From the NCBI RefSeq assembly GCF_010894435.1, contig NZ_JAAIXZ010000002.1, forward strand, positions 806,001 through 870,000: 64,000 nt of DNA. The letters are read 5' to 3'. Shown piece by piece: positions 35,385 to 44,216 of the stretch. A model generated the notes under the pieces. It did no database searches. It saw only the letters and a list, made by a program, of their open reading frames with translations, and was not told the origin of the DNA. The DNA is from Pyxidicoccus trucidator (GTDB lineage Bacteria; Myxococcota; Myxococcia; Myxococcales; Myxococcaceae). Position numbers and translations under genes: made by a program. Each line of letters opens with the position of its first letter. The first letter of the stretch is position 1.

Positions 35385-35477
35385 TCAGCTCCCGCTGCCC
35401 AGGGACCACAACGCCCGGAGGGTGAAGATTGCGACCACGATGAGGCAGTCTCGGAGGCGTTTTTTCACGGCCGCCAT
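35385..35477 (-). pseudogene. Truncated 5' end of a membrane or secreted protein gene
   Basis: An ATG at 35477 opens a 30-codon frame beginning MAAVKKRLRDCLIVVAIFTL, a typical positively charged N-terminus plus hydrophobic helix, ending at a TGA where the IS91-like remnant begins. It looks like the surviving start of a gene whose remainder was replaced by the element. Short, so uncertain. Confidence 0.35.
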
Positions 35478-35595
35478 CCAAGCCAATGCAACCAAGAGCG
35501 ACCCCTTTTCACCGCCAGGCCGACACAATCAGGTATGTCATTGTCGCCCCGTGGAAACCCCTTAGCCTGCCATTGCAGCGAACTGGAAACACGCC

Positions 35596-35625
35596 TTGGC
35601 CGCAATCCTTCACGGACGCTATAAA
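35596..35625 (+). promoter_or_regulatory. Candidate sigma-70-type promoter
   Basis: TTGGCC (35596-35601) and TATAAA (35620-35625) with an 18-base spacer lie about 97 bases upstream of the secreted-protein start at 35722. The surrounding 250 bases are clearly more AT-rich than the rest of the window, which favours a regulatory region. Assigned by inspection only. Confidence 0.4.
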
Positions 35626-35721
35626 TTCCTGCATTGCTCGACTGCATTTGCAATTCAAAACTCGACAATGCTAGTAAGGCATTGGCTTCGGCCAACACGC
35701 ACCACACCACAGGAGAAGTCC

Positions 35722-36279
35722 ATGACGAGGAACGTGAAGCGTTTCCTGGCTGTCTCGCTGCTGTCCCTCACGCCGTCGATCGCGCTCGCCGAGCAGAACG
35801 AGTTCGGTGACCTCGATTTTCTCTCTCCGCGTAACGAGTATGTCAGCGACCGTACGGAGACGTTCGAGGTTCCCGTGCTGCGGGATGCTCCGTCGCAGTC
35901 CGTGGGCCCTGCCCTCCAGGACTTCTACGTCAACAACTTGAGCAGCGTGGCGTTCTTCCCGGGTTACGCCCTGACGGGCACGATTCACCTGCTCCCGCCC
36001 AACCCTCTGAACCCCACCACCACGGGCCGGTTCCTGCTCACCGCCCCCAACCCCACCGCCGCGCCGGTGACCCAGATCTACTACTACACGGACACCCCGG
36101 CGAATCCGGCCGCCGGGAAGACGTGCCGCTGGCAGCTGACGGTCAGTGTCGTCAACGGTCTCTGCACGGGGCAGGTCAGCATGACTCCCTTCAACACCGC
36201 CGTCTGCGGCTTCCTCGGGTCCCAGTCCTTCGTCAACCCGACTACGTGCCAGGCGCAGATCGTCACCTCCATGCAGTGA
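35722..36279 (+). CDS. Secreted protein of unknown function
   Basis: A 185-residue exported protein. The signal peptide is MTRNVKRFLAVSLLSLTPSI followed by ALAEQ. The mature protein is Pro/Thr/Asn-rich with four cysteines in the C-terminal third (CRWQLTVSVVNGLC, AVCGFLG, TTCQAQ), which probably form two disulfides, and a central YYYTDTP segment. The ATG at 35722 follows AGGAG at good spacing. The gene has its own AT-rich leader with a candidate promoter and seems intact. No family was recognised. Confidence 0.7.
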   Translation: MTRNVKRFLAVSLLSLTPSIALAEQNEFGDLDFLSPRNEYVSDRTETFEVPVLRDAPSQSVGPALQDFYVNNLSSVAFFPGYALTGTIHLLPPNPLNPTTTGRFLLTAPNPTAAPVTQIYYYTDTPANPAAGKTCRWQLTVSVVNGLCTGQVSMTPFNTAVCGFLGSQSFVNPTTCQAQIVTSMQ

Positions 36280-36309
36280 GCTGAGCCGCGCGCCGTCAGC
36301 GGTCATTCG

Positions 36310-37332
36310 TCAGTCCGCTGACGGTGCCGTATCCGCGGTAACTGGAAGCCTCACGCCGCGGACTGCCGCACGTCGTCCTCGGGCCGGGGCTCCGTCGGCG
36401 CGGGCGATGCGTCCGGCCCGCCTGCGCAGCCGCACCAGCGTCGGCGCCCCGTCTCGCGCCGCCTGCTCGCGCTCGAAGCGCTCCACCTCCGCTCGCACCA
36501 GCACGCCCGCCTCGCGAGCGGCTTCCTCGCGCGCCGCCGCGTTGCGGGCCACGAACCGCTGCAAATCATCCACATCGTGCGTCGACACCCGGCCGAGCTC
36601 GGAGACCTCCGGAGCGATGTCGCGCGGCACGGCCATGTCCACCATCAGCAGCGGGCGGAAGTGGCGCGCCGGGCCCGCCGCGCCCACGCTCTCTCGCGTG
36701 AACAGGGGCCGGGGCGACGTCGTCGAGCACACCACCACGTCGGCTTCCTCCAGGAGCGCCTCCAGCGCCTCGAAGGGCCGGGCCTCGCCACCCGCCTCGG
36801 CAGCCACCTGCTCGGCGCGCGCCCGGGTGCGGTTGGTGACGAGCAGCCGTCCCACCCGCGCCTGTCCCAGGTGCAGCGCCGCCAGGCGCCCCATCTCCCC
36901 CGCGCCCACCACCAGCACCGTCCTGCCCGCGAGCCCTCCCACCTCGCGGGACACCAGCGACACGGAGGCGGCGGCCATGGACGTGGCCGCCCGAACGATA
37001 GCCGTCCGCGTGCGCACGCGCTTCGCGCACGAGAAGGCCGCCGCGCACGCACGCGCCAGCCTGCCGCGTGAGGCGCCCGCACGCCGTGCTCCTTCGAAGG
37101 CCGCCTTGAGCTGGCCCAGAATCTGCGACTCCCCCACGTACACCTCCACCCGGTTGCACGTGGCCACGAGCATCGCCTCGTCGGGCGCCCGCCCCCACCG
37201 GCCGAGCAGCTCCGCCCGCCGGGCCCCGGTCATCGCCAGCCGCTCGCGGACCGCCAGGGGCGCGGTCTGGTGGGACAGCCCCACGCAGACCAGCCCCACG
37301 GCGGGTGTGGTCTCTCGCTCGCGCATGCTCAC
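36310..37332 (-). pseudogene. hemA: Glutamyl-tRNA reductase paralogue with internal deletion
   Basis: GluTR makes glutamate-1-semialdehyde, the first step of C5 tetrapyrrole synthesis. This copy keeps the N-terminal GLSHQTAPLAVRERLA, the catalytic Cys in LVATCNRVEVY, the NADPH domain VLVVGAGEMGRLAALHL and the segment HFRPLLMVDMAVPRDIAPEV. Between CNRVEVY and VGESQILGQ about 55-65 residues of the catalytic domain are missing without loss of frame, and after LVRLRRRAG the dimerisation domain is replaced by a short Arg-rich tail. It should be inactive as GluTR. It is convergent with the secreted protein gene at 35722 and lies downstream of a peroxidase fragment on the same strand. Confidence 0.82.
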
Positions 37333-37333
37333 G

Positions 37334-38322
37334 CTACGCCACGCCGGCGAACTTCAGCAGGTCGGTGATGGTGAACTCGCCATCCTTCTTGCCCAGGAAG
37401 GGCTTCCAGTCCGGGTCCGCCCGCAGGTACGACTGCCTGTCCCCTTCGAGGACCCCGAGGAACACCTTCCGCGACGATGCGGCCTCCCACCGGGCCCAGC
37501 CGCTTGCCCTGCTCGCACTTCTCCGCCTCGCGCAGCATGTAGAACCACGGCGTCGTCGAGCGGTGGAGCTTCAGGTGGCTCACGTCACCCAGGTCGTCGG
37601 ACTTCAGGGGCTTGATGCGCATCGCGCGGGCCATGTCCTGACCCGAGGGCAGCCCGAAGACCAGCCCTCGCAGCAGGTTGCGCTGCGCCAGGGACGCCGG
37701 GTTCGCGCTGGGCAGCCCCGGAGCGTTGAAGGGCAGCTCGAACAGCGGAGCCGACAGCGTCGTGTCGATGCGCTGGCTGATCTGCAGCACCCTGCCTCCG
37801 AGCTCGAAGAAGAGGCTCCAGTCCACGAACCGCCGGGGCGCACGCTTGCCACCGCGAAGGTCATTCGGGTCGGGGAGCGTATTCGGAATGCTGGCATCGA
37901 AGATTTTCGGAGCCACGAAGTCCGCGTTCACCGCGTAGCCCGTCCGCACCTGGCTGTGGCCGAAGCGGTAGGCCGCCACCGCGAACTCCGCGGGGATGAA
38001 CGGCTCGTGCCTCCACCGGTAGCAACGGTCCTCGCGGTGGCAGCGCATCAGGTCCTTCACCCGCCCCTCACCGACGATGTGCGGGAGGAACTCGTGGACC
38101 CCCATCCACTGGTAGTGCCACCGGACGATGCGCTGGGCCTCGTCGAAGACCTCGCCCGGAGGCACCTGCCCCTCGGCGACGACGGAGTCGAGGACGGCGT
38201 TAATGAGCGCCCGGAGCTGGCTGTTGCGTGGCACGTCCCGGGGCGCATCCGCGTCGATGAGGAGCTTCCCCGGGTTGTTCACGTCATAGAGGTGGGGCGA
38301 TGCCCGGGGGCCGCTTCACAGA
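37334..38322 (-). pseudogene. Animal-type haem peroxidase, 5'-truncated and frameshifted
   Basis: The C-terminal two thirds of a bacterial haem peroxidase of the cyclooxygenase/peroxinectin superfamily. It begins LYDVNNPGKLLIDADAPRDV and includes QRIVRWHYQWMGVHEFLPHI (proximal-His region), EFAVAAYRFGHSQVR and LPSGQDMARAM. The 5' end is lost exactly at the outer terminus of repeat copy C (38323). Near the 3' end, after GGRIVAE, a one-base shift moves the true C-terminus (VFLGVLEGDRQSYLRADP, ending FAGVA) into another frame. Two independent lesions indicate a pseudogene. Confidence 0.82.
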
Positions 38323-38770
38323 AGGCGGAATGGGCGGCCCCTTTCACCTCGGCGTCCGGTAGCCGCTCTGAGCGCCCCCTCGGACGCTGGCGGGCCGTGG
38401 CCCTCGAGGTGGTGCGCGGCCCGCCGCCGCCTGCCTGCGCGCGCACTGCGTGCCTGTCGGGCGGCCTGTGTGGCCCCGCCGGTGCCGCTGAAACCGAGGT
38501 GTCGGGGGCCTGTGCCCTTCAGTGCAGCCACTGCCCTTGGGGCGGGCCTCGTGCAGAGGGCAGGGGCAAGGGGAGGGTGGGCCACCCCAGGTGCCTCAAC
38601 ACCGCCTTGACGCCGGGGCCTTTGAGCACCGCCAGGACCCTCCGGCGCCCGCCGCAGCCAGGACAGGTGAAGACGTCGAAGTCGAAACCGCGCTTCAGCA
38701 GCGTCGCCTGGTCCCACCGCGCAGCGCGCTGCTTGCTCCGCACCTCCGCAGCGCCAGCAGGGGCCTCAGC
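38323..38770 (-). mobile_element. IS91-like element end, copy C
   Basis: About 448 bases. The outer terminus (AGGCGGAATGGGCGGCC at 38323) is followed by about 196 non-coding bases and then, from the stop at 38519, the last 80 or so codons of the IS91-like transposase on the minus strand (KRGFDFDVFTCPGCGGRRRV). The terminus truncates the peroxidase gene; the inner side breaks off at CCTCAGC, the same place as in copy E, and joins IS66 debris. Confidence 0.85.
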
Positions 38771-38845
38771 GTGGTGATGTCGATGAGGCGGAAGGACGTG
38801 GACGCGGACGCAGGACCGGCGAGAACGCACAACTTTACCCCGTAG

Positions 38846-39447
38846 GCAATTGTACGCGTGGACGGTGGCCTCGCCGGACACCGTCTTCCACCGCATCCTT
38901 CCCAACCGCTCCGCGGCGACAGCCCGCACGGTGCTGGGCGACTACGCGGGAGTCGTCCTGGTGGACGGGTACGCGCGTACCAGACGGCGACGAAGTCAGG
39001 CGCAGACGGCCCCGCACCCGCCACGCTGGCCCTCTGCTGGGCACACGTGCGCCGCAAATTCTTCGAGGCGCAGCAATTCGCACCTGCCTGTGAGGAGGTA
39101 CTGAAACTCATCGGCGAGCTGTATGCCATTGAGGCGGACCTGCCCGGCTGGTCCGCCCTGACGGGCGAGGTGCGCCAGGCTGCGCTCGCGCATCGACTCG
39201 CCGTGAGCCAGCAGCACTCCTCACCGGCGGTGGAGCGCATCCGTCAGTGGGCGCTGGCCCAGCGCGCCACTCCTGGCAGCGCCTTCCGCAAGGCTCTGGA
39301 GTACATGCTGAAGTGGCTGCTCGCTTCTACTCCCTCATCGAGACGACACGGCTGCGCGGCGAGGCCCCTGCTCTCTATCTGAAGCGCGCTGCACTCGCCG
39401 CCATCGAGAACCCGGGCACCGTCACGCTCCCGAAGCCACGGGACTGA
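38846..39447 (+). mobile_element. IS66-family transposase remnant
   Basis: Fragments of a TnpC-type transposase in at least three frames: LYAWTVASPDTVFHRILPNR and VLGDYAGVVLVDGYA (DDE region); LCWAHVRRKFFEAQQFAPAC and IRQWALAQRATPGSAFRKAL in the next frame; then ARFYSLIETTRLRGEAPALY with the C-terminal tail PKPRD in a third. Frameshifts at about 38985 and 39325 inactivate it. The N-terminal leucine-zipper and zinc region are missing, as are TnpA and TnpB. Confidence 0.82.
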
Positions 39448-39586
39448 CGTCCGCGCCAGCCGGTCCTCCCGGCCGAGTTCGGAGCCGACCGGGTGGTCCG
39501 GTTCCTCCTCGCCCAGTGCCTGGACCCTCGAGGAAAGGCCCCGGGCGGCTGGACAGTCCTGTCGGCCGCGCGAAGCTCGCAGTCCA

Positions 39587-39901
39587 ATGGACAGCGTCTT
39601 CGAGGAGGACCACTCGCTCACCATCGACCAGCTCTACGCGGGCATCGAGGAGCACGGCAACCTGCGGCCTCACCTGGTCTTCGCCTGCATCGACATCATC
39701 CGGCGGGTCTCCACGCGTGAGCCCAAGCCGAAGACGCTCAAGAAGGTGTCGAAGAACGTCGAGGACTCCATACTCTCCGCCCGCGAGGCCACTCCGTCGG
39801 TGGACCTGTCGGACACGTTCGACCGCGAGGCCGTCGTCCGCGTCGACACCGTCGAGGGCGTATCCCTCTTCCAGCCGCTCGTGCCGCATCAGGCACCCTG
39901 A
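39587..39901 (+). CDS. Hypothetical protein, 104 residues
   Basis: An acidic protein (MDSVFEEDHSLTIDQLYAGI, then LVFACIDIIRRVSTREPKPK and SILSAREATPSVDLSDTFDR) with no signal or membrane segment. The amino-acid pattern looks genuinely coding. The ATG at 39587 has only a weak ribosome-binding site, so it may itself be a fragment whose true start has been lost to the IS66 remnant. It could be a small effector-associated protein given its surroundings, but nothing in it proves that. Confidence 0.45.
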   Translation: MDSVFEEDHSLTIDQLYAGIEEHGNLRPHLVFACIDIIRRVSTREPKPKTLKKVSKNVEDSILSAREATPSVDLSDTFDREAVVRVDTVEGVSLFQPLVPHQAP

Positions 39902-40088
39902 CTCCGGCAACTCGCCTCCCGTGACGAGAACCCACAGCGGGGAGGTGCGAAATGCCCCAGGCGTAAAGCCATTCCGTCCATCGCACCACCTCCACTACAG
40001 TCGCCCGCCCCCCTTTCCCGTCACGGCTGAGCGCGAGGATGCGGCATCGCCGCGGAGAGAAGCAGGGCCGTCGCACGGAGGGAGAGCA

Positions 40089-42521
40089 ATGACGCGAGCA
40101 AGCAGAAGCTGGTTGCTGAGCCTGGCTGTGGGTCTGTGTGTCGCGGCGCTGGCCGGATGTGCCGGGGAGAAGGCGCTGGATGGCCCCACCGACTCGGGTA
40201 CCGCGGTTGACTCCGGCAGCCCCACAGATTCCGGTACACCGGATGACGCGGGCACCTCTACCGACTCCGGCACGCCGGACGATGCGGGCACCCCTTCCGA
40301 CTCCGGCACACCGGACGACGCGGGCACCTCCACCGACTCCGGCACGCCGGACGATGCGGGCACCCCTTCCGACTCCGGCACACCGGACGACGCGGGCGGC
40401 CCCGCCGACTCCGGAACGCCGGGTGACGAGGATGCGGGGATTCCGGCCGACGCGCGTTTCGCCGAGCCACTCGCGGTGGGCCTGGAGTTCAGTCTGGCGC
40501 TGAAGGAGGACGGCACTGTCTGGGCCTGGGGCCGCAACAACCTTGGCCAGTTGGGGAATGGGACACTCATCCCCCAGGTGACCCCCACGCAGGTGTCGGG
40601 CCTCACTGGCGTCGAGACCCTGGCCGCGGGCGAGTCGCACGCGCTGGCGCTGCGAGCCGATGGCACCGTCTGGACCTGGGGCTACAACATGCACCTCGAG
40701 ACGGGCGGCAACAATGAGAGCGACCCCATACGGCTGACGCCCGAGCAGGTGCCGGGCCTCGCTGACGTGGAAGTCCTGGTCGCGGGCCATGGCCACTCGC
40801 TGGCATTGAAGTCTGATGGCACCGTCTGGGCCTGGGGCAGCAACAAGTACGGCCAGCTGGGGAATAGGTCACTCACCCAACGGGTGACGCCCATCCAGGT
40901 GCCCGAGCTCACCGGGGTGGTGGCCCTGTCCGGGGGCAACAGGCACTCGCTGGCACTGAAGTCGGACGGCACCGTCTGGGCCTGGGGCGGCAACGACGCG
41001 GGCCAGGTGGGCACTTCCATCGACAACCCCTATCTGCTGGAGCCCACGCAGGTGGCCGGTCTCGACGGTGTGGTGGCCGTGGCCGCGGGCGGCATCCACT
41101 CGCTGGCGCTGAAGGCGGATGGCACCGTCTGGGCCTGGGGCTACAACTCGGAAGGCCAGCTGGGTGATGGAACCACCCGCCCCCGGGTGACGCCCGGGCC
41201 GGTGCCCGGCCTTACCGGGGTGGTGGCGCTGGCCGGGGGCGCCGCGCACTCGCTGGCGTTGAAGGCCGACGGCACCGTCTGGGCCTGGGGCTACAACTCG
41301 AACGGCCAGGTGGGCGATGGGTCTTTCAACTCGCGGACGACCCCCGCGCAGGTGCCGGGCCTCACGGGCGTGTCCAGCCTGGCCGCGGACTACCACCAGA
41401 CACTGGTGCGCAAGAAGGACGGCTCCCTCTGGTCCTGGGGCACGGCTCTCAGCAAGTCCCTCGCTCCGACGCCCTCCCTGTTCACGAATAGCCAGTCCCT
41501 GGCCGCGGGCTCCCGCCACACGGTGGCACTGAGGAAGGACGGCACCGTCTGGGGCTGGGGCGACAACACGTTCAGCCAGCTGAGCAATGGGTCGGTGCCG
41601 GTCCCCCTACGGCCGACGCCGACGCAGATGCCTGGCCTCACCGGCATGGCCGGTGTGGCGGCGGGCGACTCACACTCGGTGGCACTGAAGTCGGACGGCA
41701 CCGTTTGGATCTGGGGCTTCGTCAGCCTTGGCCAGGAGTACGGCTACTGGCCGACGCCTACGCAGGTGCCCGGCCTCACCGGCGTGGCGACCGTGGCCGC
41801 GGGCCAGCATCACACGCTGGCGCTGAAGTCGGACGGCACCGTCTGGGCCTGGGGCGTCAACGACGATGGCCAGTTGGGCGATGGGACGACCACCTGGCGG
41901 CTGACGCCGACCCAGGTGCCGGGCCTCACCGGGGTGGCGGCCGTGGCCGGAGGCGCGAAGCACTCGCTGGCACTGAAGTCGGACGGCACCGTCTGGGCCT
42001 GGGGCCTCAACGACGATGGCCAGCTGGGCGATGGGACCACCACGCGGCGCCTGACGCCCACGCAGGTGCCGGCCCTCACCGGGGTGGCCCTGGCCGTGGG
42101 CGGTTTTCACTCGCTGGCACTGAAGTCGGACGGCACCGTCTGGGCCTGGGGCTACAACTCGGAAGGCCAGCTGGGGGATGGGACCACCACGCGGCGCCTG
42201 ACGCCCACGCAGGTGCCGGCCCTCACCGGAGCGACGGCCCTGGCCGTGGGCGGTTTTCACTCTCTGGCGCTGAAGTCGGACGGCACCGTCTGGGCCTGGG
42301 GCCGCAACGATGATGGCCAGCTGGGCGATGGGACGTACAGCCGGCGATCGACTCCCGCGCAGGTGCCGGGCCTCACCGGGGTGGCGGCCGTGGCCGGAGG
42401 CGCGAAGCACTCGCTGGCACTGAAGTCGGACGGCACCGTCCGGGCCTGGGGCCTTAACCAGGACGGACAGCTGGGCAATGGCCGCGCTGGAATGAACGCG
42501 TCCCCGGTTCAGGTCCAATGA
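40089..42521 (+). CDS. RCC1-repeat beta-propeller lipoprotein
   Basis: An 810-residue surface lipoprotein. Signal and lipobox (LSLAVGLCVAALAGC), then a Thr/Ser/Asp/Pro-rich spacer built of 12-residue repeats, then about a dozen RCC1-type repeats from residue 120 to the end, each about 50 residues with ALKSDGTVWAWG and GQLGDGTTTRRLTPTQVPGL. RCC1 propellers are protein-interaction or adhesive scaffolds; bacterial lipoprotein versions are abundant in Myxococcales and their role is unknown. The ATG at 40089 follows GGAGAGCA. Near-identity between the DNA of neighbouring repeats points to recent internal duplication. Confidence 0.9.
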   Translation: MTRASRSWLLSLAVGLCVAALAGCAGEKALDGPTDSGTAVDSGSPTDSGTPDDAGTSTDSGTPDDAGTPSDSGTPDDAGTSTDSGTPDDAGTPSDSGTPDDAGGPADSGTPGDEDAGIPADARFAEPLAVGLEFSLALKEDGTVWAWGRNNLGQLGNGTLIPQVTPTQVSGLTGVETLAAGESHALALRADGTVWTWGYNMHLETGGNNESDPIRLTPEQVPGLADVEVLVAGHGHSLALKSDGTVWAWGSNKYGQLGNRSLTQRVTPIQVPELTGVVALSGGNRHSLALKSDGTVWAWGGNDAGQVGTSIDNPYLLEPTQVAGLDGVVAVAAGGIHSLALKADGTVWAWGYNSEGQLGDGTTRPRVTPGPVPGLTGVVALAGGAAHSLALKADGTVWAWGYNSNGQVGDGSFNSRTTPAQVPGLTGVSSLAADYHQTLVRKKDGSLWSWGTALSKSLAPTPSLFTNSQSLAAGSRHTVALRKDGTVWGWGDNTFSQLSNGSVPVPLRPTPTQMPGLTGMAGVAAGDSHSVALKSDGTVWIWGFVSLGQEYGYWPTPTQVPGLTGVATVAAGQHHTLALKSDGTVWAWGVNDDGQLGDGTTTWRLTPTQVPGLTGVAAVAGGAKHSLALKSDGTVWAWGLNDDGQLGDGTTTRRLTPTQVPALTGVALAVGGFHSLALKSDGTVWAWGYNSEGQLGDGTTTRRLTPTQVPALTGATALAVGGFHSLALKSDGTVWAWGRNDDGQLGDGTYSRRSTPAQVPGLTGVAAVAGGAKHSLALKSDGTVRAWGLNQDGQLGNGRAGMNASPVQVQ
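40239..40418 (+). repeat. Five 36-bp tandem repeats inside the RCC1 lipoprotein
   Basis: Five head-to-tail units of 36 bases begin at 40239, 40275, 40311, 40347 and 40383, each encoding a PDDAG(T/G)xxDSGT-type dodecapeptide. Alternate units are more alike, giving a 72-bp higher-order period. They form the flexible stalk between lipid anchor and propeller and are likely to vary in number between strains. Confidence 0.85.
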
Positions 42522-42599
42522 GGAATTGAGCCTGCCCCGGGTTCCGTGCACCGCCAGGGAGCCGACCACGCCCGCGGGGGTGACATGGAGCGAGCGATG

Positions 42600-42767
42600 C
42601 GACGTGGACTCGGGCGGCGGGCACAAGGCATTCCTGCTGCCCCGCGCGGAGCTGTCGTCCTCGGGGCCTGCTCATGGCAGGGTGGGCGGCACGCAGGGGC
42701 GACACGTCTCCTGCTTGGGGGACCAGAGATGGCCGCAGTTTGGCGCCTGGAGCGAAGACGCCGTGGA
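42600..42767 (-). mobile_element. IS91-like transposase C-terminal fragment
   Basis: The minus-strand frame encodes FHGVFAPGAKLRPSLVPQAG, the conserved Y2-transposase segment (compare [15 protein letters not shown] in copy F). It lies just left of a membrane protein fragment and is too short to be functional. It is another piece of the same element family in the same orientation. Confidence 0.65.
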
Positions 42768-43156
42768 ACTGCAGCTTCAGCCTCTTCCACCCGTGGCCAT
42801 CGACGCGGTGTGTCCCGAGCACCCCGGGCAGTCGTCGACAGGGACATGCCAGCGCTGCGGCCGTTTCGTCTGCGCGAGCTGCCAGCTCGAGGAGGGAAGC
42901 TGCTCCGCCTGCTGGCACAGGCAGCTCGCATCGCTTCCCTCGGGCCGGCTTCGCCTCTGGCTGGCCATGGGGTTGATTGGGCTGGCCGGGTTTGTGTCCT
43001 TGCTTCGAGTGGCTTTGACGGTCTGGCTGCTCACGCGGTTCGGCGAAGGGCTTCCTCTTCTTCTACCTTCCGACGACAGTGGGAGTGGTCGGTGGCGGCA
43101 TCGCCCTCATCAGCTGGCGGCAACGCGGCCAAGGAAAAAGCCCAGCAACCCGGTGA
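42768..43156 (+). pseudogene. B-box-like zinc/membrane protein, frameshifted
   Basis: The frame encodes CPEHPGQSSTGTCQRCGRFV with a second Cys cluster (CASCQLEEGSCSAC), a B-box-like zinc module, followed by a first membrane helix (LWLAMGLIGLAGFVSLLRVA) and part of a second. At about 43047 the frame must change to reach a natural end (FLFFYLPTTVGVVGGGIALI, then SWRQRG) stopping at TGA 43154. A single-base indel is enough to explain this. The left side begins at an IS91-like fragment. Function unknown; probably inactive unless the shift is a sequencing error. Confidence 0.6.
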
Positions 43157-43169
43157 GATTGCTGGGCTT
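43138..43169 (-). terminator. Intrinsic-terminator-like hairpin
   Basis: Perfect 11-base arms AAGCCCAGCAA (43138-43148) and TTGCTGGGCTT (43159-43169) with a 10-base loop. On the minus strand the stem is followed by a T-run (GGGCTTTTTCC), so it should terminate leftward transcripts best. The stop codon of the membrane protein frame lies inside the loop. Confidence 0.6.
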
Positions 43170-43203
43170 CTGAATGTGGAGGCGGCGGGAAGCGAAGCCT
43201 CGC

Positions 43204-43450
43204 ATAGGCGGAATTGGCGGCCATTTTCACCTCGGCGTCCGGTAGCCGCTCTGTGCGCCGCCCTCGGACGCTGGCGGGCCGTGGCCCTCGAGGGGGTGCG
43301 CGGCCTCCCGCCGCCTGCCTGCGCGCGCACTGAGTGCCTGTCGGGCGGCCTGTGTGGCCTGGCCGGTGCCGCTGAAACCGAGGTGTCGGGGGGCCTGTGC
43401 CCTTCAGTGCAGCCACTGCCCTTGGGGCGGGCCTCGTGCAGAGGGCAGGC
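43204..43450 (-). mobile_element. IS91-like element end, copy D
   Basis: About 247 bases from the outer terminus (ATAGGCGGAATTGGCGGCC) to just inside the transposase 3' end (stop at 43404, then QGQWLH in reverse), where it breaks off. It sits directly to the left of the SitA6/SitI6-like pair. Confidence 0.82.
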
Positions 43451-43487
43451 TCCTCAACCGGAGGTGAGCGCGGTTCTCCAGCGCCAC

Positions 43488-44210
43488 TCAGCGCGCGGGC
43501 AGCTCGCGGAAGGTGATGCCGTCCAGTTCCAGGCGGCGCACCGCCTCCACGAAGCGCTCGGTGCCGATGAGCATCGTGGCGAAGTTGCCCACCCGGAACA
43601 GGTCCAGGTCCGTGGGCAGGGACGCCGCGTCCAGGATGGGTTCAGCGGGCCATCTGAATGCGTGCCGACCGCAGGAGACGCATGGTGGAGGCACGTCCGG
43701 GGGGATGCAGTCCGGGTGCAGCCGACCGTGAGGCTCCACCTGGAGCTCCAGCAGCTCCGGCGGGTTCTTCTGTCGGAACCGCAGCGCTGTCGGGCAGGCC
43801 AGCAAGCCCCGCACACCCTCTGCCTGGAGACGTTCCAGCACGTCGCGGCGCAGCAGGAGTTTCTGCCCCCACACCCATGCGATGAGGCCGAACTCCCCCT
43901 GGGCACGGCCCACCAGCGGACCGAAGCCCGTACCGGGCGGCAGCTCCGCATTCAGAGGTACCAGAGGGCGCACCAACTCGCGCAGGCGCGCGAACTCGGG
44001 CAAGGGCTCGGGCCTGGCCTTCTCGAACTCTCCCCGCTCTGGCAACTGCGACAGGTCAACGCACGGGTACTCGTGGCCTACGTCGGTCCAGGTAGCGCCG
44101 CAGGTGTGGCAGCTCACGCCCGGTAGCGCCAACTTGTGCCACGCGTTGATTTCCCCGCCGTACTTCGCCGCCGCCGCCCTGTCCTCATCCAGCAAGAAGA
44201 ACCGGCTCAT
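43488..44210 (-). CDS. sitI6: SitI6-like immunity protein (double-CXXCG family)
   Basis: A 240-residue cytoplasmic protein of the Myxococcus-specific double-CXXCG family, which includes the SitI6 immunity proteins that protect cells from SitA6 toxins passed by outer-membrane exchange. Both motifs are present (CHTCG near residue 34 and CVSCG near residue 180), with the conserved start MSRFFLLDEDRAAA and end LDGITFRELP. It starts six bases after the toxin stop, the usual toxin-immunity order. It looks intact while the toxin next to it is frameshifted, so the cell would keep immunity without making full toxin. Assignment is by motif and context, not by a search. Confidence 0.85.
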   Translation of the reverse strand: MSRFFLLDEDRAAAAKYGGEINAWHKLALPGVSCHTCGATWTDVGHEYPCVDLSQLPERGEFEKARPEPLPEFARLRELVRPLVPLNAELPPGTGFGPLVGRAQGEFGLIAWVWGQKLLLRRDVLERLQAEGVRGLLACPTALRFRQKNPPELLELQVEPHGRLHPDCIPPDVPPPCVSCGRHAFRWPAEPILDAASLPTDLDLFRVGNFATMLIGTERFVEAVRRLELDGITFRELPAR

Positions 44211-44216
44211 CAGCCC

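Noticed and set aside
38519..38929. A 136-codon minus-strand frame as an independent gene
   Set aside because: It is the 3' end of the IS91-like transposase fused to IS66 antisense sequence; not a native gene.
40239..40418. Regular 36-bp repeats that could suggest a CRISPR array
   Set aside because: The repeats are contiguous without spacers, in frame, and encode the PDDAG-type stalk of a lipoprotein; no cas genes are present.
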